NCBI GenBank assembly: GCA_023457255.1
Contig: JAEWMB010000035.1
Location: 1 to 29,135 of the forward strand
DNA length: 29,135 bases
Source of the DNA: Bacillota bacterium
Lineage (GTDB): Bacteria > Bacillota > Clostridia > Lachnospirales > Lachnospiraceae
Direction of reading: 5' to 3'
Shown: piece after piece, positions 14,714 to 23,159 of the stretch
How the letters are laid out: each line of letters begins with the position of its first letter
Position numbering within the stretch: the first letter of the stretch is position 1
The notes under the pieces: model-generated
Database searches by the model: none
What the model saw: the letters and a program-made list of their open reading frames with translations, nothing else
Told to the model about the DNA's origin: nothing
Made by a program: the position numbers and the translations under genes

Positions 14714-15631
14714 ATGGAGAAAAAGGAAAAAAGAAAATCGGGCTTTCATAAATTTCTTTACAATGAGAATACGGTTGGTTATGCTTTTGCACTTCCGTTT
14801 ATTATTGGATTCCTTGGTTTTACCATCGTTCCTATGATTGTTTCCATGTACTATTCCTTTACGGACTACAACTTAATTGCACAGGAAAACTTTGTAGGGC
14901 TTGATAATTATATCCGTTTATTTCAAGATGTTAGATTCTTGAAATCAGTTCGTGTTACGTTAAAGTATGTATTTTTTAGTGTTCCTCTTAAGTTGGCCTT
15001 TGCCTTGTTTATTGCGTATTTTCTTACAAGAAAAAGCAAGGGTGTAACTTTTTACCGTTCTCTTTATTATGTTCCATCCCTTATTGGGGGGAGTATCGCA
15101 GTAGCATTAGTATGGAAAGAATTATTTTCTTCCAAGGGATTAATTAACTCAATTTTGATGAATCTAGGGCTTGAGAAGGTATCGTGGTTCGGAAACCAAA
15201 AGCTTGCGATGGTGCCATTGATCTTAATGACAGTATGGCAATTTGGTTCTTCTATGATTATTTTTGCTGCGGGACTGAAGGAAATTCCTGTTACTTATTA
15301 TGAAGCAGCGAAAATAGATGGTGCAAACAAAGGGCAGTCCTTTGTAAAGATTACACTGCCATGCCTTTCCCCTATTATTTTATATAATCTGGTGATGCAG
15401 ACTATCTCAGCGTTCATGGCATTTACCCAGGCATTTGTAATTACCAAGGGCGGACCAAACGATGCAACGAATTTTTACTCCCTCTACGTATATAATCAAG
15501 CATTTAAATATTATGACATGGGATATGCAAGCGCAATGTCGTGGGTAATGTTAGTTGTGATGAGTTTGATTACCTTACTGATATTTAAGTCCTCAAAGCG
15601 CTGGGTATTTTCGGAAGCAGGACAGGATTAG
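14714..15631 (+). CDS. ABC transporter permease, MalF/UgpA type
   Basis: A 305-residue inner-membrane permease of the carbohydrate CUT1 family. Hydrophobic helices are evident from YAFALPFIIGFLGFTIVPMI onward, about six in total. The cytoplasmic EAA loop reads YYEAAKIDGANKGQSFVKI, which docks on the ATPase. The start at 14714 is set by AAGGAGG six bases upstream; an in-frame ATG at 14663 lies within the intercistronic stem-loop. It overlaps functionally with the next gene (15 bases apart). Confidence 0.93.
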   Translation: MEKKEKRKSGFHKFLYNENTVGYAFALPFIIGFLGFTIVPMIVSMYYSFTDYNLIAQENFVGLDNYIRLFQDVRFLKSVRVTLKYVFFSVPLKLAFALFIAYFLTRKSKGVTFYRSLYYVPSLIGGSIAVALVWKELFSSKGLINSILMNLGLEKVSWFGNQKLAMVPLILMTVWQFGSSMIIFAAGLKEIPVTYYEAAKIDGANKGQSFVKITLPCLSPIILYNLVMQTISAFMAFTQAFVITKGGPNDATNFYSLYVYNQAFKYYDMGYASAMSWVMLVVMSLITLLIFKSSKRWVFSEAGQD

Positions 15632-15646
15632 AAGGGAGGAGCGGCG

Positions 15647-16495
15647 ATGGGCATGAAAGTAAGAAGGAAAATCAGCAAAGTACTGTACCACGCATTTGTC
15701 CTTTGCTTTGGTTTTATCATGATATATCCGGTTTTATGGATGATTACGGGTTCTTTAAAAAACAATGTGGAAATCTTAAATGGCTCTTTAAGTTTAATAC
15801 CTCCAAACTGGAGATGGGAAAACTTTGTGAATGGATGGAGAGGCTTCGGCGGAATCACCTTCGCAACCTTTTTCAAAAATTCTTTTGTTGTTACCGTGAT
15901 AGCGACTTTTGCAACCGTAGTTAGTTCTGCTTGCGTAGCATACTCTTTTGCCAGAGTTAAGTTTAGAGGAAGAAAGGTATTATTTACCGCAATGTTATGT
16001 ACGATGATGCTGCCGGGACAAATTATCTTAATTCCACAATACATTATCTATAATAAATTAGGAATGGTAGGTTCTATCATACCTTTAGTATTACCTCACT
16101 TTTTTGGACAGGCTTTCTTTATCTATCAGATGATGCAATTTATGGCGGGAATTCCAAGAGAGTTAGACGAAGCGGCTACAATTGATGGTTGTAGTAAATA
16201 TACCATATTTTCAAGAGTTATTCTGCCGCTGTTAAAGCCGGCTTTAGTAACAACGGTTATCATCCAGTTTTATTGGAAATGGGATGATTTTATGGGACCG
16301 TTGATCTATTTGAATAAGCCGGAAGATTATACGGTATCCATTGCAATAAAATTGTTCGCCGATGCATCTTCTACAACGGATTATGGTGCGATGTTTGCAA
16401 TGTCAACCTTATCCCTCCTTCCGGTATTTTTAATCTTTCTATTCTTTAATAAGTATCTTGTAGAAGGCATTAGCACGAGTGGATTAAAAGGATAA
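15647..16495 (+). CDS. ABC transporter permease, MalG/UgpE type
   Basis: A 282-residue partner permease of the CUT1 family with six predicted helices. Its EAA loop is LDEAATIDGCSKYTIFSRV, and its C terminus ends FNKYLVEGISTSGLKG, the classic MalG-like tail. The ribosome binding site is GGGAGGAG. No ATPase gene follows. In Gram-positive CUT1 systems the ATPase is commonly a shared MsiK/MsmX-type protein encoded elsewhere, so this operon probably depends on one. Confidence 0.93.
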   Translation: MGMKVRRKISKVLYHAFVLCFGFIMIYPVLWMITGSLKNNVEILNGSLSLIPPNWRWENFVNGWRGFGGITFATFFKNSFVVTVIATFATVVSSACVAYSFARVKFRGRKVLFTAMLCTMMLPGQIILIPQYIIYNKLGMVGSIIPLVLPHFFGQAFFIYQMMQFMAGIPRELDEAATIDGCSKYTIFSRVILPLLKPALVTTVIIQFYWKWDDFMGPLIYLNKPEDYTVSIAIKLFADASSTTDYGAMFAMSTLSLLPVFLIFLFFNKYLVEGISTSGLKG

Positions 16496-16503
16496 AAAAA
16501 CAT

Positions 16504-16585
16504 GCACGAGAACAAGGCGGGTTGAAAAATTAATTTTTCAACATCTTGATTTTATGCGTGCTGGAGCACGTAGATGGGAGTTATT
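16504..16585 (+). promoter_or_regulatory. switch-like leader of the GH65-like gene with hairpin and ATGGGAGTT motif
   Basis: GCACG (16504-16508), CAAG (16513-16516) and a perfect 8-bp palindromic stem (16522-16529 with 16534-16541) are matched downstream by CTTG (16545-16548) and CGTGC (16557-16561), giving one long nested stem. CGTGC can instead pair with GCACG at 16566-16570 in a short hairpin next to ATGGGAGTT (16574). The two folds exclude each other. The long form frees the short hairpin region and the ribosome binding site, and the short form abuts it. Confidence 0.6.
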
Positions 16586-18640
16586 ATGATAAATCGTTAT
16601 GAGTTAGTGAATAGGCATAATCCTATCATGAAGGAAATGAATCCGGAATCACCTCTATCGGTAGGCAATGGTGAATTTGCTTTTACAGTGGATGTTACTG
16701 GATTGCAGACGCTTTACAAGGAACAGGAAGAGAAGGAAGTACCTCTTTGTACGATGAGTCAATGGGGATGGCATAAAACTCCGGTAATGGATCATAAGTA
16801 CTATACGATGAATGATTTGGTGATGACAGAATATGATTCCGTAGATAGAACAGTAACTTATGCAGTTGATAAGATACCGGGAAATGAAGAAGTATATCAT
16901 TGGCTTCGGGAAAATCCACATCGTTTTAATCTGGCACGCATTGGATTTTTTTGGGAGGGGAAGGAGATAGCCTCCAATCAGATAAAAGATATCAAGCAGG
17001 AACTTAATTTATATGAAGGTATTATCAATAGCCGTTTTTTGGTGGAGGGATATTCTGTCAAGGTAACAACAGTATGCCATCAAGAGAAGGATACTCTGGG
17101 AATCCATATAGAGTCAGAAGCATTATCCCTTAATAAGCTGACGGTAAAAATCTTATTTCCGTATGGCTCACCGGATATTACGGCTTCTGATTGGGCAGAA
17201 CCGAACAGTCATCAAACTACGGTAAAACAACAGGAAGGTAGTTGGTACCTGGAACGCAAGTTGGATCAGGATTCCTATCATGTTGCTATTAAAGCTGAAA
17301 CAAACGCAGAATTACAGAATCCGAAGGAGCATGAGTTTGTCATAAGAGCGTTGGAGGATTCCCTATGTTTTACCTGTTCCTTCCTCAAAGCGCCTATCGA
17401 GGGTACAAATTGGGAAATGTCATTTTCTGAGATAGTAAAAAGTAGTATCGTTTCCTATCATGATTTTTGGGAAAATGGTGCGATTGTAGATTTTTCAGGA
17501 TCTACTGACCAAAGAGCAAACGAATTAGAGAGAAGAGTTATCTTGTCCTTATATTTGTTAAAGATACAATCTTGTGGTTCTATGCCACCGCAGGAGACAG
17601 GGTTAACCTGTAACAGTTGGTACGGAAAATTTCATCTGGAGATGCATCTGTGGCACAGTGCTTTCTTGCCATTGTGGAATCGAAGCAGATATTTAGAAAA
17701 GAGCCTTTCCTGGTATCAGGAACATTTACCGCAGGCGAAGGAGAATGCAAAGAGGAATGGTTATGCCGGAGCCAGATGGCCAAAGATGGTGGCTTATGAT
17801 GCAATTGACAGTCCGTCACCGATTGCGACTTTGCTGATATGGCAGCAGCCTCATATTCTCTATATGCTTGAATTGTTATACCGAGATACGAAGAATGAAA
17901 ATATTCTTAAGCAATATTGGAATATTATCAAAGAAACCGCAGAATTCATGTGTGATTTTGCACAGTGGAATGAGAAAAGGAAATGCTATGATTTGCCGGC
18001 ACCATTGATTCCGGCACAGGAGCGGTTTAAACCAAGTACTACATCGAATCCAACTTTCGAGCTGGAATACTGGAGCTTCGGTCTTAAGATAGCGGCTTCT
18101 TGGGCAAAGAGGCTTGGAGAAGAGAAGAAGGAATGGGAGTTTGTAGCAGCTCATATGGCACCACTTCCGGTAGAGGATGGAAGATATCTTTCGCATGAAG
18201 GCTGTCTTGATACCTTTACTCATTTTAATGAGGACCACCCCTCTATGCTGTTAGCGTATGGGCTGTTACCGGGCGAACGTGCAGATGCAAATTATGTGAG
18301 TAATACGTATGATAAGATAATGGAATGCTGGAAATTCGATACAATGTGGGGATGGGATTTTGCCTTAATGGCAATGACGAAAGTCAGGCTAGGGGACCCT
18401 AGTGGTGCCATTGATATTCTATTAATGGATACCCCGAAAAACTCTTATGTAGCAAGCGGTAATAATTATCAGCGATTACGGCATGACCTGCCGCTCTATC
18501 TTCCGGGAAATGGTTCCTTGTTACTTGCAGTAGCAATGATGGCTGCAGGATATGAGGGCTGTGAGGAGGAGGCGCCAGGCTTCCCCAAGGATGGAAGTTG
18601 GTGTGTAAGACAAGAGAGAATGCTGCCATTTCCATATTAA
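16586..18640 (+). CDS. GH65-like (alpha/alpha)6 glycoside hydrolase or phosphorylase relative
   Basis: A cytosolic 684-residue protein without a signal peptide. The N-terminal beta-sandwich opens with VGNGEFAFTVDVTGLQ (residues 26-41), a motif of six-hairpin glycosidase-like proteins related to GH65. The catalytic toroid shows AKRNGYAGARWPKM and a PAQERF segment whose E479 corresponds by position to the GPDEY general acid of GH65; TSNPTFELEYWSFGL follows. It ends in a YLPGNGSLLLAVAMMAAG helix as in that clan. The start at 16586 follows GGGAG; the ATG at 16574 is part of that site. It follows the ABC permeases and precedes a GH43, so it probably acts on the imported oligosaccharide. The substrate is not deducible, and the family assignment beyond the fold is tentative. 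Confidence 0.75.
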   Translation: MINRYELVNRHNPIMKEMNPESPLSVGNGEFAFTVDVTGLQTLYKEQEEKEVPLCTMSQWGWHKTPVMDHKYYTMNDLVMTEYDSVDRTVTYAVDKIPGNEEVYHWLRENPHRFNLARIGFFWEGKEIASNQIKDIKQELNLYEGIINSRFLVEGYSVKVTTVCHQEKDTLGIHIESEALSLNKLTVKILFPYGSPDITASDWAEPNSHQTTVKQQEGSWYLERKLDQDSYHVAIKAETNAELQNPKEHEFVIRALEDSLCFTCSFLKAPIEGTNWEMSFSEIVKSSIVSYHDFWENGAIVDFSGSTDQRANELERRVILSLYLLKIQSCGSMPPQETGLTCNSWYGKFHLEMHLWHSAFLPLWNRSRYLEKSLSWYQEHLPQAKENAKRNGYAGARWPKMVAYDAIDSPSPIATLLIWQQPHILYMLELLYRDTKNENILKQYWNIIKETAEFMCDFAQWNEKRKCYDLPAPLIPAQERFKPSTTSNPTFELEYWSFGLKIAASWAKRLGEEKKEWEFVAAHMAPLPVEDGRYLSHEGCLDTFTHFNEDHPSMLLAYGLLPGERADANYVSNTYDKIMECWKFDTMWGWDFALMAMTKVRLGDPSGAIDILLMDTPKNSYVASGNNYQRLRHDLPLYLPGNGSLLLAVAMMAAGYEGCEEEAPGFPKDGSWCVRQERMLPFPY

Positions 18641-18659
18641 GAACGGGGATTTTCGCGGA

Positions 18660-18776
18660 TTCACATAATTGCAATTCATAGGAAAAGGCACAAAGCAATC
18701 TGTGAACGAATGTGATATGCAAGGAGTATAAAATATACTTGATTTATATATGTGCAGAGCACAGATGGGAGTTTGT
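18660..18776 (+). promoter_or_regulatory. leader of the GH43 gene with hairpins and ATGGGAGTT motif
   Basis: TTCACA-ATTGC (18660-18672) pairs with GCAAT-TGTGAA (18695-18706). AGTATA (18725-18730) pairs with TATACT (18734-18739). A perfect TGTGC (18751-18755) / GCACA (18759-18763) hairpin then abuts ATGGGAGTT (18765), TGT and the ATG at 18777. The stretch from CTTGATTT to the start aligns with the leader of the GH65-like gene, so the two are homologous. Confidence 0.6.
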
Positions 18777-20321
18777 ATGATTCAAAATCCGATATTAAGA
18801 GGTTTTTGTCCGGATCCAAGCATTATCAGAGTTGGTGAGGATTATTATATTGCAACATCTACCTTTGAATGGTGGCCGGGAATTCATCTTTTTCATTCGA
18901 AGGATTTAAAACACTGGCAGCAGTTACCGTCTCCGATTACAAGAAGGAGTCAGGCTGATATGATAGGCAACCCAACTTCCGGCGGAATCTGGGCACCGTG
19001 TCTTAGCTATGCTGACGGTGTTTATTATATTGTATATACGGATGTCAAGACAAAAAAGGGACGATTTTATAATAACCATAATTATCTCATTCAATCAGAT
19101 ACGATTGGCGGAGAATGGTCGGAACCGGTTTATTTAAACAGTACGGGGTTTGACCCTTCTCTATTCCATGATACGGATGGCCGCAAGTATCTGGTGAATA
19201 TGAGAAACGGATTCAAAGGAATACTGCTTCAAGAATATGATCCCAAAGAAAAAAAATTAATCGGAAAAGTTAAAAATATATTTTATGGAACATCTTATGG
19301 ATATACCGAAGGACCACATCTGTATCACATAGGAGAGTGGTATTATCTGGTTACGGCAGAAGGTGGTACCGGGTATGGCCATTGTGTTACGGTTGCCAGA
19401 GCAAAAGATATCCGGGGCCCTTATGAGGTGGATCCAAATAATCCAATGCTAACTTCAAGGGAAGCGGATGACGGCATCCTAAAAAAATGCGGACATGCTG
19501 ATCTTACAGATACGAGTCAGGGTGAATGGTACATGGTTCATCTTTGTTCCAGACCTAGAGAAGGTACAAAAGATTCTTTGCTTGGCAGAGAGACTGCGAT
19601 TCAAAAAGTGGAGTGGAGCGAAGACGGCTGGTTAAGACTTAGTAATCAGACTGGAAAAGCAGCGTTAGAAGTGGAGGAGCCGATAGGGATAGCTTCCTAT
19701 CCTGTGAAGAGTTTGGCAGTGAGGGATGACTTTAATGACAGGGTATTGGATGTGGTTTATTCTAGCCCAAGAATTCCTCTGGGAGAGAAAGCAAGTCTGT
19801 CTGAAAGGGTTGGTTTCCTAAGGCTATATGGGCAAGAATCGCTAAATTCTTTACACCGTGTTAGTCTGCTTGCAAGAAGGCAGACCGAGTATTATGCAAA
19901 AGCTATGACCGGATTGGAGTTTAAACCAAGTCATCCGGAGCAGGTGGCAGGTATTACGTACTTTTATGATGCCATGAATCATTATATCCTGGGGAAATCC
20001 GTGGATGAAGAGGGAAGGGAAGTATTGATTTTACTTCGCAGTGATACCGGAGTATACGAAGATGTGATCGAGCCACTGGAGTTAAAAGAACATAACAGGC
20101 TGCATTTACAGATAGAAACAGATAAGGATGGTGCCCTTGCTTATTTTTCCTATTCCTACGATGGATTAGAATGGAATAGGATTACAGGTGAGTACAGCAC
20201 AAAGATACTTACGGATGAGCATTGCAGAGGTTTTACCGGAGCACATTTTGGAATGTTTTGCTATGATATGACAGGACTATCCTTACCGGCAGATTTTGAT
20301 TATTTTCATTATGAGGAATAA
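18777..20321 (+). CDS. GH43 beta-xylosidase / alpha-L-arabinofuranosidase-like
   Basis: A 514-residue cytosolic enzyme. The five-bladed propeller opens NPILRGFCPDPSI with the catalytic base D13. D126 in TGFDPSLF is the pKa modulator and E178 in YTEGPHLY is the general acid, at nearly the same positions as in selenomonad-type beta-xylosidases (D14, D127, E186). STFEWWPG and GGIWAPCL are further propeller signatures. A C-terminal beta-sandwich (~320-514) completes the active site, as in GH43 subfamily 11/12. No signal peptide, so it should cleave imported xylo- or arabino-oligosaccharides. Last gene of the uptake operon. Confidence 0.9.
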   Translation: MIQNPILRGFCPDPSIIRVGEDYYIATSTFEWWPGIHLFHSKDLKHWQQLPSPITRRSQADMIGNPTSGGIWAPCLSYADGVYYIVYTDVKTKKGRFYNNHNYLIQSDTIGGEWSEPVYLNSTGFDPSLFHDTDGRKYLVNMRNGFKGILLQEYDPKEKKLIGKVKNIFYGTSYGYTEGPHLYHIGEWYYLVTAEGGTGYGHCVTVARAKDIRGPYEVDPNNPMLTSREADDGILKKCGHADLTDTSQGEWYMVHLCSRPREGTKDSLLGRETAIQKVEWSEDGWLRLSNQTGKAALEVEEPIGIASYPVKSLAVRDDFNDRVLDVVYSSPRIPLGEKASLSERVGFLRLYGQESLNSLHRVSLLARRQTEYYAKAMTGLEFKPSHPEQVAGITYFYDAMNHYILGKSVDEEGREVLILLRSDTGVYEDVIEPLELKEHNRLHLQIETDKDGALAYFSYSYDGLEWNRITGEYSTKILTDEHCRGFTGAHFGMFCYDMTGLSLPADFDYFHYEE

Positions 20322-20325
20322 AAAT

Positions 20326-20352
20326 AGGAAGAACCTAATTCAGGTTCTTCCT
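20326..20352 (-). terminator. terminator of the AraC gene between convergent genes
   Basis: A perfect 11-bp stem, AGGAAGAACCT (20326-20336) with AGGTTCTTCCT (20342-20352). On the - strand it is followed by TATTTTTAT, a fair T tract, so it chiefly ends the AraC transcript. On the + strand the tail is CTATAAAG, so termination of the GH43 message would be weaker. Confidence 0.8.
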
Positions 20353-20403
20353 CTATAAAGAGATTCCGGTTCATTTGAATTCTTCCAAAGCGTTAAGTTT
20401 CTC

Positions 20404-21300
20404 CTATACTTCAGGCTCTGCCTTTTTTGTACGGACTGGCTGGATTTCCTTTTTATTTTGCTTTCGGTATTTTAATGGAGAGGTCTCTGTGTATTTTTTA
20501 AATACTCTCTCAAAGTAAGTAATACTTTCAAATCCAAGCTGATCCGATATTTCGGAGATATTAGACTCACTGTAAAGCAGCAAATGCCGGGCTTTTTGAA
20601 CACGGTGGATATTAATGTATTCGTTTACCGTAAATCCGGTAACCTCTTTAAATATACGGCTAAGATAACATTTACTTACGAAGAAATGCTTGGAAAGTGC
20701 ATCAAGAGAAATTGGTTTGGTACAGTTGTTTACAATATAGGAAGCAACCTCATCGACCTTTCGATGTTTTGCTGTGGCAGCAGTAGTAGCAGGGATAAAG
20801 GCATTGGTATCAGCCTTGCAGCGAATGGAAAATATCAGTAATTTAGCTAGTTTCATCATGACAGATAGTTCAGAGCCAATCGGTTTGTTCTGAATTTCTG
20901 TTGCGATACTAATCATAAGGCGCTCAATGCGGCGTTGATCTTTCTCCTCTAATTCTAATACACCATAATGCTTGGAGAAAAAGTCCTTTAAGGATAAGTC
21001 TCCGAAAAAAGAGAAGAAAGAAGCAAAAGGTTCTTCCTTTAACTCAATGAGAATTCGATCATGGTAGGAAGTACCTGCTAAACCGGTCTTATGTATCTGT
21101 CCGCGATTTACAAAAACTAAGCTTCCTTTTTTTACAAGATAGGTTTGTTGTTCAATAAAGTAATAACGTTCCCCCTCTAAAAGATAATACACTTCATACT
21201 CATCATGAAAGTGCTTTGTAGGCATGTTATATTCATAGTCTCGTATGATACGGTCAATCGTGATTCCATTTAGGGATTCTTCAAACACAATTTGCCTCAT
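20404..21300 (-). CDS. AraC-family transcriptional regulator with N-terminal cupin
   Basis: A 298-residue regulator. The N-terminal domain (about 20-90) is a cupin-like sugar sensor, with HFHDEYEVYYLLEG carrying the first cupin motif. The C-terminal ~100 residues hold two helix-turn-helix motifs: SLDALSKHFFVSKCYLSRIF and, after it, NISEISDQLGFESITYFERVF with PLKYR, the AraC signature. Start 21300 follows GGAGG on the - strand; upstream in-frame codons lack a site. It lies between the GH43 gene and the divergent GH4 gene and very probably controls the sugar operon and/or GH4. The direction of control cannot be read. Confidence 0.9.
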   Translation of the reverse strand: MRQIVFEESLNGITIDRIIRDYEYNMPTKHFHDEYEVYYLLEGERYYFIEQQTYLVKKGSLVFVNRGQIHKTGLAGTSYHDRILIELKEEPFASFFSFFGDLSLKDFFSKHYGVLELEEKDQRRIERLMISIATEIQNKPIGSELSVMMKLAKLLIFSIRCKADTNAFIPATTAATAKHRKVDEVASYIVNNCTKPISLDALSKHFFVSKCYLSRIFKEVTGFTVNEYINIHRVQKARHLLLYSESNISEISDQLGFESITYFERVFKKYTETSPLKYRKQNKKEIQPVRTKKAEPEV

Positions 21301-21420
21301 AGCTACCTCCAATTTTGTACTGCCCTTACGGATTTTAAACAGTGTACAGAGTGAAAAGTTGGTAAGAAAAAAATAATTGGTATCATATAGTTTGAAAATT
21401 AGTATAAGATACGATGTTTT

Positions 21421-21459
21421 TATAATATAATTATACCTCATTATACTGGAAAGTCCAGT
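21421..21459. promoter_or_regulatory. palindromes in the AraC/GH4 divergent control region
   Basis: The 197-base region between the divergent starts contains two perfect inverted repeats: TATAAT-ATA-ATTATA (21421-21435) and ACTGGA-AAG-TCCAGT (21445-21459). The first doubles as a -10-like element in both directions. The second is 38 bases before the GH4 start and is a good operator candidate. No confident -35 was found for either gene. Confidence 0.5.
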
Positions 21460-21497
21460 GTAGAGTAAGAGTTTTTGCTAGAAAGGAGTAACAGAAG

Positions 21498-22898
21498 ATG
21501 AAATATAAAAATGGAAAGGTTTCCGATATAAAAATTGCTTATATAGGAGGAGGTTCTCGTGGCTGGGCATGGACCTTTATGACAGATTTGGCAATGGAAC
21601 CAAGTATGAGTGGTACGATTTGTCTTTATGATATCGATCCAGAGGCTGCAATGAACAATGAAATCATTGGAAACAGGATAACCAAGAGAGAAGAAACGGT
21701 GGGAAAATGGAACTACAAAACCGCGGGTACTATCGATATAGCATTAAAGGGTGCTGACTTTGTTGTAATTTCTATTTTGCCAGGAACTTTTGAGGAGATG
21801 GAAGCAGATGTACATATGCCGGAACGCCTTGGCATTTATCAGTCTGTTGGAGACACTGCCGGGCCGGGTGGCATGATGAGAGCGCTTCGTACCATTCCCA
21901 TGTTTGCTGCGATAGCGAATGCAATCAAAGAATATTCCCCAAAAGCCTGGGTTATTAATTATACCAACCCTATGTCTCTTTGTGTAAAAACACTGTATTA
22001 TGTATTTCCGGAAATTAAGGCATTTGGTTGTTGCCATGAGGTATTTGGAACACAGAAAGTTTTAAAAGGGATTGCAGAAAAAGAACTAAAAGTTAATGAT
22101 ATTAACCGAAGTGAGATCCATGTTAATGTACTTGGTATCAACCATTTTACTTGGTTTGACTATGCCTCGTACCAAGGGGTTGATTTATTTCCCATCTATC
22201 GTAAGTATATTGAGGAACATTTTGAAGAAGGCTTCGAAGAAACAGATGGGAATTGGGCAAATGCCTCCTTTGCTTGTAAGCATCGTGTGAAGTTTGATCT
22301 ATTCAAAGAATATGGTTTAATTGCGGCTGCCGGTGATAGACATCTTGCAGAGTTTATGCCGGGTGCACGGTACTTAAAAGATAAAGAAACGGTTGCAGAT
22401 TGGAATTTCGGTCTGACAGCAGTAGGGTGGAGAAAGAAAGATTTAGAGGATCGTTTAAACAAAAGTCATCGGCTGGTCAGCGGGGAAGAAGAAATCAAAC
22501 TTGAGCCAAGTGGGGAAGAAGGTATCCTATTAATAAAGGCACTTTGCGGTTTAACAAGAATTATCAGCAATGTAAACATTCCAAATACGAATCAGCAGAT
22601 TGAAAACCTTCCAAGTACTGCAATTGTAGAAACAAATGCGGTTTTTGAGAGAGATTCCATTCGGCCTATTATGGCTGGCAGGATGCCCGAAAATATTGTA
22701 CAATTAACAATACCGCATATCTTAAATCATGAGTACATTATGGAAGCGGCGCTTACCTTTGATAAAACCTTGGTTGTGAAAGCATTTGAGCAAGATCCGC
22801 TGGTGAAGGGAATGGCAGCAAAAGAAGAAGTGGAAAAACTGGTAGAAGATATGCTGGATGCTACCAAGACATATCTTCCGAAAGCATGGAATTTATAG
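21498..22898 (+). CDS. GH4 NAD+/metal-dependent alpha-glycosidase
   Basis: A 466-residue cytosolic enzyme. The N-terminal NAD-binding strand is IAYIGGGSRGW (13-23), followed by NYTNPMS (N157, P158) and the metal-binding C179-H180-E181-V182 tetrad; H216 in GINHFTW completes the metal site. The family uses an oxidation-elimination-addition route needing NAD+ and Mn2+. In GH4 the tetrad tracks specificity: CHSV is typical of alpha-galactosidases, CHG of alpha-glucuronidases, CDMP/CNVP of phospho-glycosidases. CHEV has been linked to alpha-glucosidases, though I rely on memory for that mapping. A non-phosphorylated substrate fits an ABC-type uptake context. The ribosome binding site is AAAGGAG. 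Confidence 0.9.
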   Translation: MKYKNGKVSDIKIAYIGGGSRGWAWTFMTDLAMEPSMSGTICLYDIDPEAAMNNEIIGNRITKREETVGKWNYKTAGTIDIALKGADFVVISILPGTFEEMEADVHMPERLGIYQSVGDTAGPGGMMRALRTIPMFAAIANAIKEYSPKAWVINYTNPMSLCVKTLYYVFPEIKAFGCCHEVFGTQKVLKGIAEKELKVNDINRSEIHVNVLGINHFTWFDYASYQGVDLFPIYRKYIEEHFEEGFEETDGNWANASFACKHRVKFDLFKEYGLIAAAGDRHLAEFMPGARYLKDKETVADWNFGLTAVGWRKKDLEDRLNKSHRLVSGEEEIKLEPSGEEGILLIKALCGLTRIISNVNIPNTNQQIENLPSTAIVETNAVFERDSIRPIMAGRMPENIVQLTIPHILNHEYIMEAALTFDKTLVVKAFEQDPLVKGMAAKEEVEKLVEDMLDATKTYLPKAWNL

Positions 22899-22965
22899 AA
22901 AGGATTTGTATGTGAACTTTTGATATTTAAGTTATTAAATTTATAAAAACTCCTGTGAAAGAAGG

Positions 22966-23013
22966 ATAAATCAGACGGAAAATTAAAGTGACAAAATATT
23001 CCACCTGATTTAT
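22966..23013. other. long imperfect hairpin downstream of the GH4 gene
   Basis: ATAAATCAG (22966-22974) pairs perfectly with CTGATTTAT (23005-23013). After symmetric AC/AC internal bases the stem resumes as GGAA..ATT/AAT..TTCC. No T tract follows, so I do not call it a terminator. The rest of 22899-23159 holds no gene. Confidence 0.5.
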
Positions 23014-23159
23014 AATATAGCCAGTAAGTCATTCTAAGTTCTCCCTTTGCTTCTAAATAAAGATGAGAATTAATTACTGATCCATTCGATTATCAAAACA
23101 AATATCTTAGTTTTGGTCATGCATTTTGTCCGATGCAAATCATTTCAGAGGAGGTTTTT

